From the NCBI RefSeq assembly GCF_017301635.1, contig NZ_CP071091.1:7990501-8054500 (forward strand): a stretch of DNA of 64,000 nt, given 5' to 3'. Made by a program: the position numbers and the translations under genes. This document shows positions 54,317 to 62,103 of this stretch, piece after piece. Numbering within the stretch: position 1 is the stretch's first letter; each line of letters opens with the position of its first letter. The notes beneath the pieces are model-generated. The model was not told where the DNA came from, did no database searches, and saw only the letters and a program-made list of their open reading frames with translations. This stretch comes from Myxococcus landrumus. GTDB taxonomy: Bacteria > Myxococcota > Myxococcia > Myxococcales > Myxococcaceae.

Positions 54317-55762
54317 TCATGTGGCCGCCCACAACACCAGCGCCGCGACGGCCCCCACCGCGTAGCTCACCCGGTCCTTGAGCGCGAAGACGAGCGGATC
54401 CTCATTCACCTCGCCACGGTGGGCCAGCACCCAGACCCGACCCACCCAGTAGAGCATCACCGGGCACAGGAGCCAGAGCCGCTCCGGGTGGTCGTAGTAC
54501 GCCGTCACTTCCTTGGAGGAGATGTAGAGCGCCAGCACCAGCACGGACACCTGTCCGGCCGCCGCGCCCAGGCTCGCGAGCTGCTCGTAGTCCTGCGACA
54601 GATAGCCGCGCCCGTGCGCGGACGTCTCGTTGGACTGGCGCAGCCGGCGCACCTCGCTCAGCCGCTTCACCAGCGCCAGCGAGAGGAACAGGAACATGCT
54701 GAACATCAACAGCCAGCTCGACGTGGGCACGCCCACCGCCAGCGAGCCGCCGAAGATGCGCACCGTGTACAGGCCCGCCAGCACCAGCACGTCCAGCATC
54801 ACCACCTGCTTGAGCCGCAGCGAGTACGCCAGCGTCAGCGCGTAGTACGCGGCCAACAGCGCCCCGAAGGCCGGAGGCAGGAGCAGACACACCGCCGCGC
54901 CCGCGATGAGCAGCAGCGGCGCCAGCACCACGCCCACGCTCACCGGCAGCGTGCACGCGGCGAATGGCCGCTTCTTCTTCGACGGGTGCCGCCGGTCCGC
55001 GTCCAGGTCCAGCAAGTCATTGAGCACGTACACGCTGGAGGCGCACAGGCTGAACGCCAGGAAGCCCAGCGCGGCCTGGGTGAGCAGGTTCGCCGAGGCC
55101 GCCTTGTGCGCGGCCAGCATCGGCACGAAGACGAGCGCGTTCTTCGCCCACTGGTGCACGCGCAGGGCCTTCACCCAGACGCGGGGGCTCGTCGAGGGCT
55201 TCTCGAACACGCGGGCGACGGGGCGCCCCAGTCCCTGGGCCTGCTTGAGCACGCTCGCGGGGGCGTGGACCACCACCACCTCGCGCGACTCGCGCCACAG
55301 CGGCAGGTCCACCGCGTCATTGCCCGCGTAGTCGAACGTGCCCAGCGTGGCCTTCAGCTTCGCCAGCTTGCGCGTGCCCGACAGGTTCTCCGTGCCGTTG
55401 CTCGCGTGGACCTCCGAGAAGAGGCCCAGGTGCGCGGCCACCGCGTCGGCGATGCGCTGGTCGGCCGCCGTGGCCAGCACCAGCTTGCGGCCTCGCGCCT
55501 TCTCCTCCTGGAGGAACGCGAGCAGCTCTTCGTTGTACGGCAGGTACCGGGCGTCCAGCGCCGCCCGCCGGGCGACCTCTGACTTGAAGTACGCCTTGCC
55601 CTTGAGCACCCACAACGGCAGCAGGAGCAGCAGCCAGGGCGCTCGCTTGAAGAGGACGAGCAGGTTCTCGTGCAGCGTGTCGGTGCGCACCAGGGTGCCG
55701 TCGAGGTCGACGGCGAGCGCCACGTCAGCCGGGCTTGCGGAAAGAGAGGATTCAGGACGCAT
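54317..55762 (-). CDS. HAD-UbiA fusion: phosphatase plus polyprenyl-phosphate phosphoribosyltransferase-like
   Basis: 481 residues. Residues ~1-190 form a HAD phosphatase (DLDGTLVRTDTLHENLL, LATAADQRIADAVA, YAGNDAVDLPLW). Residues ~200-481 are a UbiA membrane prenyltransferase with NDLLDLDADRRHPSKKKRP, the Asp-rich motif of the decaprenyl-phosphate phosphoribosyltransferase group, and about eight helices. In mycobacteria the transferase and the following 5-phosphatase are separate proteins (Rv3806c and Rv3807c); here one protein may do both steps. Lies 14 bases upstream of the DprE1-like gene. Confidence 0.88.
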   Translation of the reverse strand: MRPESSLSASPADVALAVDLDGTLVRTDTLHENLLVLFKRAPWLLLLLPLWVLKGKAYFKSEVARRAALDARYLPYNEELLAFLQEEKARGRKLVLATAADQRIADAVAAHLGLFSEVHASNGTENLSGTRKLAKLKATLGTFDYAGNDAVDLPLWRESREVVVVHAPASVLKQAQGLGRPVARVFEKPSTSPRVWVKALRVHQWAKNALVFVPMLAAHKAASANLLTQAALGFLAFSLCASSVYVLNDLLDLDADRRHPSKKKRPFAACTLPVSVGVVLAPLLLIAGAAVCLLLPPAFGALLAAYYALTLAYSLRLKQVVMLDVLVLAGLYTVRIFGGSLAVGVPTSSWLLMFSMFLFLSLALVKRLSEVRRLRQSNETSAHGRGYLSQDYEQLASLGAAAGQVSVLVLALYISSKEVTAYYDHPERLWLLCPVMLYWVGRVWVLAHRGEVNEDPLVFALKDRVSYAVGAVAALVLWAAT

Positions 55763-55846
55763 GGGAAACGGGGGGCGGAAACTAGCCTATCGTGCCCCCC
55801 GAGAGGGAGGACGGAATGCAAGTCCCGCCGCCCGCAGGGGAAGCAG

Positions 55847-56890
55847 TCAGTCGAGCCGGGCGATGAGGAGCGTCTGGAGGGGGAGGTGGCGGATGGGGCG
55901 GCTGCTCTCGATGCGGTAGCCGGCGTCGTCCAGGAAGCCCTCCACCTCCGCGGGCGTGTAGGCGGCCGCGCCCGATGTCACGAAGTAGTGCAGGCCGATG
56001 AGGGGCGCGGAGCTGGTGGGCGCCTGGACGTCCTCGCGCAGGTACTCCAGCACCGCCAGCGTCCCCTTGGGGGCCAGCGCGCCCCGGATGCGGCGCAGGA
56101 GCGCCACGTTCTGTGCGGGCGTCAGGTGGTGCATCACCTGGAACAGCAGCACCCCGTCATGGATGCCCCCCAGGTCGGCGGTGAGGATGTCCCCGGCCTG
56201 ATGGGTGACGAGGTGGCTCAGCCCCGCGGAGGCGATGATGTCCCGGCCCACGCGGGCGCTGCCCTCCAAATCCAGCACCGTGGCCCTCAGCCCCCGGTGC
56301 CGCTGGCACAGCTCCGCCGCGTACCAGCCATGCGCGCCGCCCAGGTCCAGGAGGTTTCGGGCGCCTCGGGGCAGGGGGATGGCCCCGGCGACCTCCGGGG
56401 CCGCCAGCCGGGCGAGCTGGTGCATGGCGTGGATGTAGTCGCGCCAGCGCGGGTCGTCCGGGGCGAAGTCGTGGATGTCCACCGCCTCGCCGGAGCGCAC
56501 CACGCCCTCCAGCCCCGTCCACCAGTCCCATTGCGCGTAGTTGAACTCCAGGAAGGCCCCCACGTACTGGGGCGAGCGCGGGTCCAGCCACCGCTTCGAG
56601 CGGGACGCCAGCCGGTAGCGGCCATCGCGCTGCCGCTCCACGGCCTCGCACGCCACCAGCGCCTCCATCAGCGAGCGCGTGCCTTCCGCCGACAGCTTCA
56701 GTCGCGTCGCGAGCGCCTCGGACGTCGCCGCCCCGTCCGCCAGCGCCTGGTACACGCCCAGCCGCACACCGGCCATCAGCGTGCGCGACGCCATCATCCC
56801 GAAGAAGGCGTGGGCCAGGGGCTGCGGTGCCAGGTTGAACCAGTCCGCCACGCGCTCCAGCAGGTTGTCCGCCTTGAGCCCCAGCCTCAT
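55847..56890 (-). CDS. SAM-dependent methyltransferase, O-methyltransferase family 2
   Basis: 347 residues. An N-terminal dimerisation helix-turn-helix (MASRTLMAGVRLGVYQALADGAATSEALATRLKLSAEGTRSLMEALVACEAVERQRDGRYRL, seen in order) is followed by a Rossmann methyltransferase: LLDLGGAHGWYAAELCQRHRGLRATVLDLE (in parts) as SAM motif I, and LFQVMHHLTPAQNVALLRRIRGAL. Resembles hydroxyneurosporene/polyketide O-methyltransferases. Substrate unknown. Confidence 0.88.
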   Translation of the reverse strand: MRLGLKADNLLERVADWFNLAPQPLAHAFFGMMASRTLMAGVRLGVYQALADGAATSEALATRLKLSAEGTRSLMEALVACEAVERQRDGRYRLASRSKRWLDPRSPQYVGAFLEFNYAQWDWWTGLEGVVRSGEAVDIHDFAPDDPRWRDYIHAMHQLARLAAPEVAGAIPLPRGARNLLDLGGAHGWYAAELCQRHRGLRATVLDLEGSARVGRDIIASAGLSHLVTHQAGDILTADLGGIHDGVLLFQVMHHLTPAQNVALLRRIRGALAPKGTLAVLEYLREDVQAPTSSAPLIGLHYFVTSGAAAYTPAEVEGFLDDAGYRIESSRPIRHLPLQTLLIARLD

Positions 56891-56900
56891 GCGCGTCCCC

Positions 56901-57266
56901 CTAGCGTTTCCGGCGGGGCAGGGCCATCCCCGCCAGCCCCACCAGCACCAGCGCGGCCTCCGCGCCCATCACGCAGCCTACCTGCTCCGCCTTGCGCACA
57001 CCCGTGTAGCGGCACGTTCCATCCTCACAACTGAAACGGGGTGAGCAATCACGGGTGCTGCGGCAGGCCGTGTTCACCCGCCCCGTGCCGTCATCACCCT
57101 CCGGGTTGTCCCGGTCCGAGCCTCCCTCTCCGGATGAGGCATCCGGCAGGGGAACGATGACGCCGCCATCCTGCTGCTGGGCCAGCGCGAGGGAGGGCAC
57201 GGCGAGAGCCAGACCGGCCAGCAGGAAGAGGCCTCGGGCGCGAAGGATGTGACGGAGAGAAGCCAT
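56901..57266 (-). CDS. Small secreted MYXO-CTERM protein
   Basis: 121 residues. Signal peptide (LFLLAGLALAVPSLALAQQ), acidic/Gly middle, a Cys-rich segment TACRSTRDCSPRFSCEDGTC with conserved Cys spacing, and a C-terminus QVGCVMGAEAALVLVGLAG then RRKR, which is a MYXO-CTERM-like anchor. I recall an NCBI family named after MXAN_6627.5 that fits; unverified. Function unknown. Confidence 0.8.
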   Translation of the reverse strand: MASLRHILRARGLFLLAGLALAVPSLALAQQQDGGVIVPLPDASSGEGGSDRDNPEGDDGTGRVNTACRSTRDCSPRFSCEDGTCRYTGVRKAEQVGCVMGAEAALVLVGLAGMALPRRKR

Positions 57267-57380
57267 GACAGAAGCGCCACCCTAACCGCCCGGCGGCATA
57301 GATGCATCCACCGTGGAAACCGGAAGTCAGGGGTAGATTGTCCCACCCCTTCGCATTCATCTGGTAGCGTACGGCCCGCG

Positions 57381-58709
57381 ATGGCCGCCCCCAGAATTCT
57401 CGTCGTCGATGACAACCCGGAGCTTCTCTCCCTCCTCACGCAACTGTTCGAGGACGCGGGCTACGAGGTTGTCGGCGCCAGCCGCGGCAGGCAGGCCATC
57501 GAGGTGGCTCGGGCCCAGCCTCCAGGCGCGGCTGTCTTGGATATCCTGCTGCCGGACATGATGGGCTACCACCTGGCGGATGCGCTGCGGAAGGACAACC
57601 CGCAGCTCCCGCTGTTGTTCATCACGGGTGTCTTCAAGGGCGGCAAGCACGCGCTGGAGGCTCGGCAGAAGTACCAGTCCGCGGGCTACTTCGAGAAACC
57701 CTTCGAGGCGCAGAAGCTGCTGGAGGCCGTCACCAAGGTCCTGCCTCCGGAAAAGAAGGCCCCGCCGCCCGGCTCGCTCCAGGACGCGTTCGAGGTGGAG
57801 CTCGACATCGACGTCGAGGAGGAGGGCCCGCAGGACGTGATGGAGCTGACCGGCCGCATCAAGGTGACCGGCGGCGGCAACATCACCGCGGAGATTCGCG
57901 GCGCCAACCTCACCGCCAGCCCCATGCAGAAGGTGCCGGCCACCCAGGTGCGGCCCCCCACGCCGGGCCGTCCGCCGGACCCGCCGCCGGTGGGCTCGGG
58001 TCCCCCGGGCAGCCGCCGTGGCGAGCTGAAGGACAACCTGCCCGCGCTGCTCACCGCCTACTACCTGTCTCGCGAGACGGGTGAGCTGGGTGTGCAGAAG
58101 GGCAAGGTGAAGAAGGTCGTCTATTTCGAGAAGGGCATGCCAGTGTTTGCCCTGTCCAATCTCCTGGCGGACCGGTTCGGCCAGTTCCTGGTGCGCGTGG
58201 GCAAGATAAAGCCCGAGCAGCTCCAGGACGCCTCCGCCGTGGCGGGACAGACGAACCGGCGCACCGGTGACGTGCTGGTGGAGCGCGGACTGCTCAAGGA
58301 CACCGAGCGGCTCTACTACGTGGGCCAGCAGGTGAAGGCCGTCATCTACTCGCTCTTCGCGTGGGACGAGGGCACGTACCTGATGAGCTTCCGGGAGAAG
58401 GCCAGCTCGGAGTCCATCAAGCTGGATGTGCACCCGGCGAACCTCATCGTCCGCGGCATCAAGAAGCTCTACAAGCCGGAGCGCCTGCGCCGGCTGCTGC
58501 AGCCCGAGGACCGGCTCATCCCCGCCGTGGCCCCCGCCTACCAGCTCAACGAGGTGGAGCTGGAGCGCTGGGAGGCGGAGCTGCTGCCCAAGATTGACGG
58601 CAACCGCACCGTCGCGGAGCTGCTGGCCTTCGCCAACCGCCCCGAGCACGTCGTCTACGGCTTCCTGGTGGCGATGATGTCGCTGGGCATCCTGGACAAG
58701 CGCTCGTAG
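57381..58709 (+). CDS. Response regulator with C-terminal DUF4388
   Basis: 442 residues from the ATG at 57381. Receiver domain (1-125): RILVVDDNPELL acidic pair, phospho-Asp in AAVLDILLPDMMGYH, and Lys in GYFEKPFE. A linker rich in Glu, Gly and Pro (130-215) precedes a DUF4388 domain (~225-330; RGELKDNLPALLTAYYLSRETGELGVQKG in parts), then a helical C-terminal part. DUF4388 response regulators are common in myxobacteria and are linked to motility or polarity in some cases; the partner kinase is not in this window. Confidence 0.9.
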   Translation: MAAPRILVVDDNPELLSLLTQLFEDAGYEVVGASRGRQAIEVARAQPPGAAVLDILLPDMMGYHLADALRKDNPQLPLLFITGVFKGGKHALEARQKYQSAGYFEKPFEAQKLLEAVTKVLPPEKKAPPPGSLQDAFEVELDIDVEEEGPQDVMELTGRIKVTGGGNITAEIRGANLTASPMQKVPATQVRPPTPGRPPDPPPVGSGPPGSRRGELKDNLPALLTAYYLSRETGELGVQKGKVKKVVYFEKGMPVFALSNLLADRFGQFLVRVGKIKPEQLQDASAVAGQTNRRTGDVLVERGLLKDTERLYYVGQQVKAVIYSLFAWDEGTYLMSFREKASSESIKLDVHPANLIVRGIKKLYKPERLRRLLQPEDRLIPAVAPAYQLNEVELERWEAELLPKIDGNRTVAELLAFANRPEHVVYGFLVAMMSLGILDKRS

Positions 58710-58736
58710 CCCGCTGCTGGCCGCACGCTCGACGAG

Positions 58737-58759
58737 GCGCCCCGCGATGTGGGGCGCCC
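58737..58759. terminator. Bidirectional hairpin between response regulator and NicO genes
   Basis: GGCGCCCC (58737-58744) and GGGGCGCC (58752-58759), perfect arms, 7-base loop, between convergent genes. Confidence 0.7.
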
Positions 58760-58772
58760 GGAGCCGGGTGCT

Positions 58773-59420
58773 TCAGCCGCCGACCAGCCGCGAGCCAATC
58801 CAGAACAGGCCGAGCGCGGCGGAGCTCACGGCGACGGCGCGCTGCACCCACGCGGTGATGCGGTCGTTGAGCCGGGTGATGCCCTCGGCGAAGAGCAGCC
58901 CCACCGTGCCCATGCCGATGAGGATGCCCAGGGCGAAGCCAGGCAAGTACGTCCAGGCCGCCAGGCTCATGCTGCCGCCGACGAGCAGCGGGGGCAGCGC
59001 GAGGAGCAGCGAGCGCACGCCGCTGATGGCCATCAGCGCGCCCGCGGCGGTGCTGACGGTGTGCACGTGCTCGTGAGGCTCCTGGGCGTGCCCGGGAAGG
59101 TGCGGGTGGCCGTGGTTCATCGTGTTGGGGAACAGCAGCGCGGCCACGGCGAGGGCCACCAGCACGGCGCCGCCGAAGATTTCGGCCCAGCGCTCGAAGG
59201 TCTCCGAGAGGCCCACGCCCGCCAGGAGGCACACCGCGGCGATGCCGCCGAGCATGGCCGCGTGGCCCAGCGCGAAGCGGAAGGCGGTGATGATGGCGGC
59301 GCGACGCCGGCCCCCGTTCAGGGTCCCCAGCGTGGCCACGGCGGCGCAGTGGTCCGGCCCCACCGCGTGGAGCAGGCCCTGCGACAGGCCGAGCAAGAAG
59401 GCGAGAAGGATGGGCTGCAC
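58773..59420 (-). CDS. NicO/UreH-type nickel/cobalt transporter-like membrane protein
   Basis: 215 residues, GTG start at 59420. Six hydrophobic helices. The first carries GLLHAVGPDHCAAVATL, with the HxxxPDH-like motif (HAVGPDH) of NiCoT/NicO/UreH transporters, and the second ALGHAAML. A His-rich cytoplasmic or periplasmic loop (NHGHPHLPGHAQEPHEHVH) could hold metal. Likely moves Ni or Co across the inner membrane; direction not known. Divergent from a His-tailed lipoprotein gene. Confidence 0.85.
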   Translation of the reverse strand: MQPILLAFLLGLSQGLLHAVGPDHCAAVATLGTLNGGRRRAAIITAFRFALGHAAMLGGIAAVCLLAGVGLSETFERWAEIFGGAVLVALAVAALLFPNTMNHGHPHLPGHAQEPHEHVHTVSTAAGALMAISGVRSLLLALPPLLVGGSMSLAAWTYLPGFALGILIGMGTVGLLFAEGITRLNDRITAWVQRAVAVSSAALGLFWIGSRLVGG

Positions 59421-59477
59421 GGGGGGGAACCCTAGCCGCGCTTCCCTCCAGAGGCCAGCAGGAGGTACCTACGCGTC

Positions 59478-59972
59478 ATGTGGATTGCCTTCCGGCGGCT
59501 TCGGGCCGCGCTTTCACTCGCGCTTTGTCTGGTAGTTCCCATCGGGTGTGACTCGGGGCCGAAGCTGTTGCGGCAGGCGGATGAGAAGTACGCCGCGCTG
59601 GTCGATCGCGGCGTGCCTCCCGCGGACCCCGCATGGAATGAGGTCGTCGAGGCGTTGGAGAAGGTGCCTCGGGATTCGAAGGCGCGTCCGGATGCGGAGA
59701 AGAAGCTCGCGGCGATTCGGGGTCTGCGGGGCACGCTGCCTCCGCGCCCGCTGGCGACCCCCGGGGCGACCGGACCTGGGACGGAAGAGGCGGACGTAAA
59801 GCGCGCCGCGTGCGAGGCGTTGGCGAAGAAGCTGGGGCAGGCGGGGGATGAGGCCGCTCGCGAGGCGTTGGGCAAGGCGCTCGCGGAGTGCCGCGCGGAG
59901 CTGGTCAAGCTGGAGTCACGGGCGCACCCTCCAGGAGAGCACGGCCACGAGCACGGCCGCGAACCTCATTGA
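59478..59972 (+). CDS. Hypothetical lipoprotein with His-rich tail
   Basis: 164 residues from the ATG at 59478, with GGAGGTAC upstream. Lipobox VVPIGCDSG. The middle is helical and charged (EVVEALEKVPRDSKARPDAEKKLAAI in parts; two Cys in KRAACEALAKKLG and ALAECRAEL). The last 15 residues include HPPGEHGHEHGREPH, a metal-binding-looking tail. No known family recognised. Its divergent neighbour is a metal transporter with its own His-rich loop. Confidence 0.75.
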   Translation: MWIAFRRLRAALSLALCLVVPIGCDSGPKLLRQADEKYAALVDRGVPPADPAWNEVVEALEKVPRDSKARPDAEKKLAAIRGLRGTLPPRPLATPGATGPGTEEADVKRAACEALAKKLGQAGDEAAREALGKALAECRAELVKLESRAHPPGEHGHEHGREPH

Positions 59973-60034
59973 CGGTGTGAAATGTGTTTCAGGGATGATT
60001 GAGAACGCGCCCTGTTTATGGCTATGGAGCGGCC

Positions 60035-61006
60035 ATGCCCATGCCCCAAGCAGGTGACGCGGCTCCCGACTTCCAGCTTCAGGACCAGGACGGCAATACC
60101 GTGACGCTCTCGCAGTTCGCGGGGAAGCACGTCGTCCTCTACTTCTACCCGAAGGACGACACGCCGGGATGCACCACGGAGGCGTGTGGCTTTCGGGATG
60201 AGCACTCGGCGCTCGGGGCCGCGGGCGCGGTGGTGCTGGGCGTGTCCGCCGACAGCACCGCGAGCCATCGCAAGTTCGCGACGAAGTTCAGCCTGCCGTT
60301 CCCGCTGCTGGCGGACACGGAGCACCAGGTGTGTGACGCCTATGGCGTCTGGGGCGAGAAGTCGCTGTATGGGCGGAAGTTCCTCGGCATCAACCGGGCG
60401 ACGTTCCTCATCGGGCCGGATGGCCGGGTGAAGCAGGTGTGGCCGAAGGTGAAGGTGAATGGCCATGTCGCGGAGGTGCTCTCCGCGCTGGGTGTGGCGG
60501 GTTCGGCCGCGTTAGACGTGAGCGCTTCGGCGCAGGAGACGGTGGTGTCGGCGGAGGACGAGGCTCCTGTTGCCGAGACGCCGGTGACTCCGCCCGCGGT
60601 CGTGACGAAGTTCGAGCCCGTGAAGCGGAAGGCGCCGGCGAAGAAGGCGGCTCCCGTCGAGGAGCCTGCCGCGCCGACGATGGCTGCGCCGGTGAAGAAG
60701 GCGGCTCCGGCGAAGAAGGCCGCCGCGAAGAAGGTGGCTCCGGCGAAGAAGGCCGCCGCGAAGAAGGGGGCTCCGGTGAAGAAGGGCGCCGCGAAGAAGG
60801 GGGCTCCGGCGAAGAAGGGCGCCGCGAAGAAGGCGGCTCCGGTGAAGAAGGGCGCTGCGAAGAAGGCGGCTCCGGCGAAGAAGGGCGCCGCGAAGAAGGC
60901 GGCTCCGGTGAAGAAGGGCGCCGCGAAGAAGGTGGCTCCGGTGAAGAAGGGCGCTGCGAAGAAGGCGGCTCCGGCGAAGAAGTCCGCCGCAAAGAAGAAG
61001 CGGTAG
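60035..61006 (+). CDS. Bcp-type peroxiredoxin with histone H1-like C-terminal tail
   Basis: 323 residues from the ATG at 60035 (or 60041). Residues ~1-155 form an atypical 2-Cys peroxiredoxin: APDFQLQDQDGNTVTLSQFAG, YFYPKDDTPGCTTEACGFRD with peroxidatic Cys46 and resolving Cys51, and NRATFLIGPDGRV. An acidic linker (~165-200) follows. Residues ~200-323 are Lys/Ala/Pro repeats (APxKKGAAKKx), like eukaryotic histone H1 tails and the AKP-tailed HU of myxobacteria. The front half reduces peroxides; the tail should bind DNA, so the enzyme may sit on the nucleoid. Activity and DNA binding are inferred. Confidence 0.92.
   Translation: MPMPQAGDAAPDFQLQDQDGNTVTLSQFAGKHVVLYFYPKDDTPGCTTEACGFRDEHSALGAAGAVVLGVSADSTASHRKFATKFSLPFPLLADTEHQVCDAYGVWGEKSLYGRKFLGINRATFLIGPDGRVKQVWPKVKVNGHVAEVLSALGVAGSAALDVSASAQETVVSAEDEAPVAETPVTPPAVVTKFEPVKRKAPAKKAAPVEEPAAPTMAAPVKKAAPAKKAAAKKVAPAKKAAAKKGAPVKKGAAKKGAPAKKGAAKKAAPVKKGAAKKAAPAKKGAAKKAAPVKKGAAKKVAPVKKGAAKKAAPAKKSAAKKKR
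60704..61003 (+). repeat. 33-bp tandem repeats encoding the Lys/Ala/Pro tail
   Basis: About nine tandem units of 33 bases (11 codons) code for AP(A/V)KK(G/A)AAKK(A/G/V). Units from 60770 on are the most alike. Length could vary between strains by slippage or recombination. Confidence 0.88.
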
Positions 61007-61510
61007 CTTCACGGTGTCTGTTGTTGCCACGCCCGAGGGGGCGCAGCGGAAAATGCGCTGTGCACCCTCGGTGCTCGCGAAGTTTCGTTGAGCTTCCTTT
61101 GCGCTCGCGAAGTCGCGCCGTGCTTTCTCGATGCTCGCGCTCGCGAAGTCGTGCCGTGCTCGTCTGGGATTGTCGGACTTGGAAGCGCTTGCGCTGGCTT
61201 GTTCTTCACGGGACTGGGACTGCTCGGCGCATCCGTGGGGCCAGGTCCGTTACGGTTGATTTCTACACGGTGTGGTCGGGGTCATTCGTTCCTCGAGTGA
61301 AGTCGAGCCGCTTCGAGGAAGAAGGCTTCTGCCGTGAAGAAGCTTGGGTCGCTGGTGCTCACATCGAGGACTGTTCGCGGGCCCTTCTGGGGGTTAACTG
61401 GGCAGGCGGACGGATGGGCCGCCGGGTTACCCGCCCCGTGGATTTGGACACCTGGGTGTCCACTCTTCAGGGAGGCGGGAAGGCAAGGACCCGAATCAAA
61501 CGGAGTGGAT
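61007..61510. other. 504-base intergenic region with short repeats and a hairpin
   Basis: No convincing gene was found. Short frames on both strands lack ribosome sites and a family match. GCTCGCGAAGT occurs at 61073-61083, 61103-61113 and 61139-61149; the last two are part of 24-base copies (61101-61124, 61137-61160) with one mismatch. A palindrome GGACAC-4-GTGTCC lies at 61446-61461, 50 bases before the next gene. Confidence 0.55.
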
Positions 61511-62005
61511 ATGCGCGAGCGGAATCTTCGGCGGTGGGGTCTGGTGGCGGCGCTGACGGTCGGGGCCCTGTCGACGGTGGGTTGTGGTGAGCTCCCCGAG
61601 TCGGGTGGCAAGCAGCCGGACGAGAGTCGTGGGGGCGTGTTCGCCCAGCGCGGCACCCAGCCCGAGGCCCTCCTGGACATGGAAGGCAACGTCCACCCCG
61701 AGAAGTCTCCGCCGAACCTGATGACCGCTGACCGCGGCCACAACGGCACCATCAAGGAGATCGGCTCGAGCATCGACCCCCGCACCTCCAAGCTGGAGGG
61801 TCAGCAGGGCAAGTCCATCCAGGACGACAAGGGCCACATGATGGCGCACCGGAACTCCCTCACGGGTGCCGCCGCCTATTCTCCCTCGGCCCAGGGCCTG
61901 GGCGGTGAGGACGGGGCCGCGAACGTCGGCAGCACGGACTACGACCACAGCCGAGGCTATCGCCCGCTGGGCTGGCAGGACCGCAACCCTCGCCTGCGCC
62001 GCTAG
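61511..62005 (+). CDS. Hypothetical lipoprotein
   Basis: 164 residues from the ATG at 61511 after CGGAGTGG. Signal with lipobox LSTVGCGELP. The mature part is hydrophilic and rich in Gly, Asp, Asn and Ser (RGGVFAQRGTQPEALLDMEG, NLMTADRGHNGTIKEIGSS) with little predicted secondary structure, and ends in DYDHSRGYRPLGWQDRN. No family recognised. An upstream in-frame ATG at 61334 lacks a signal and is rejected. Followed by another small lipoprotein. Confidence 0.75.
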   Translation: MRERNLRRWGLVAALTVGALSTVGCGELPESGGKQPDESRGGVFAQRGTQPEALLDMEGNVHPEKSPPNLMTADRGHNGTIKEIGSSIDPRTSKLEGQQGKSIQDDKGHMMAHRNSLTGAAAYSPSAQGLGGEDGAANVGSTDYDHSRGYRPLGWQDRNPRLRR

Positions 62006-62062
62006 GCACCCACCGGGCGGACGGCGGCCTGCCCGCCGTCACCCACGGGGCAGCATGGGTAT

Positions 62063-62100
62063 CCATCCCTCTGGAGCCACGAGGCTCGCCGGAGGGATGG
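62063..62100 (+). promoter_or_regulatory. Stem-loop that covers the ribosome site of the next lipoprotein gene
   Basis: CCATCCCTCTGG (62063-62074) pairs with CCGGAGGGATGG (62089-62100), one G-U pair, continued by AGCC/GGCT around an ACGA loop. The ribosome site GGAGGG (62091-62096) lies inside the 3' arm and the ATG is at 62104. It may act as a translational switch or as a terminator for the preceding gene. Confidence 0.6.
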
Positions 62101-62103
62101 AAC

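Noticed and set aside
60408-60992. Minus-strand frame of Ser/Pro repeats
   Set aside because: Only the reverse reading of the Lys/Ala/Pro repeat DNA of the peroxiredoxin tail.
60704-61003. CRISPR-like regular repeats
   Set aside because: The 33-bp units are directly adjacent with no unique spacers and are in frame with the peroxiredoxin gene.
61009-61209. Small minus-strand frame in the same gap
   Set aside because: Arg/Ser-rich translation made by the repeats; no ribosome site.
61088-61300. Small plus-strand frame in the 504-base gap
   Set aside because: Starts with TTG, no ribosome site, no recognisable features; overlaps the short repeats.
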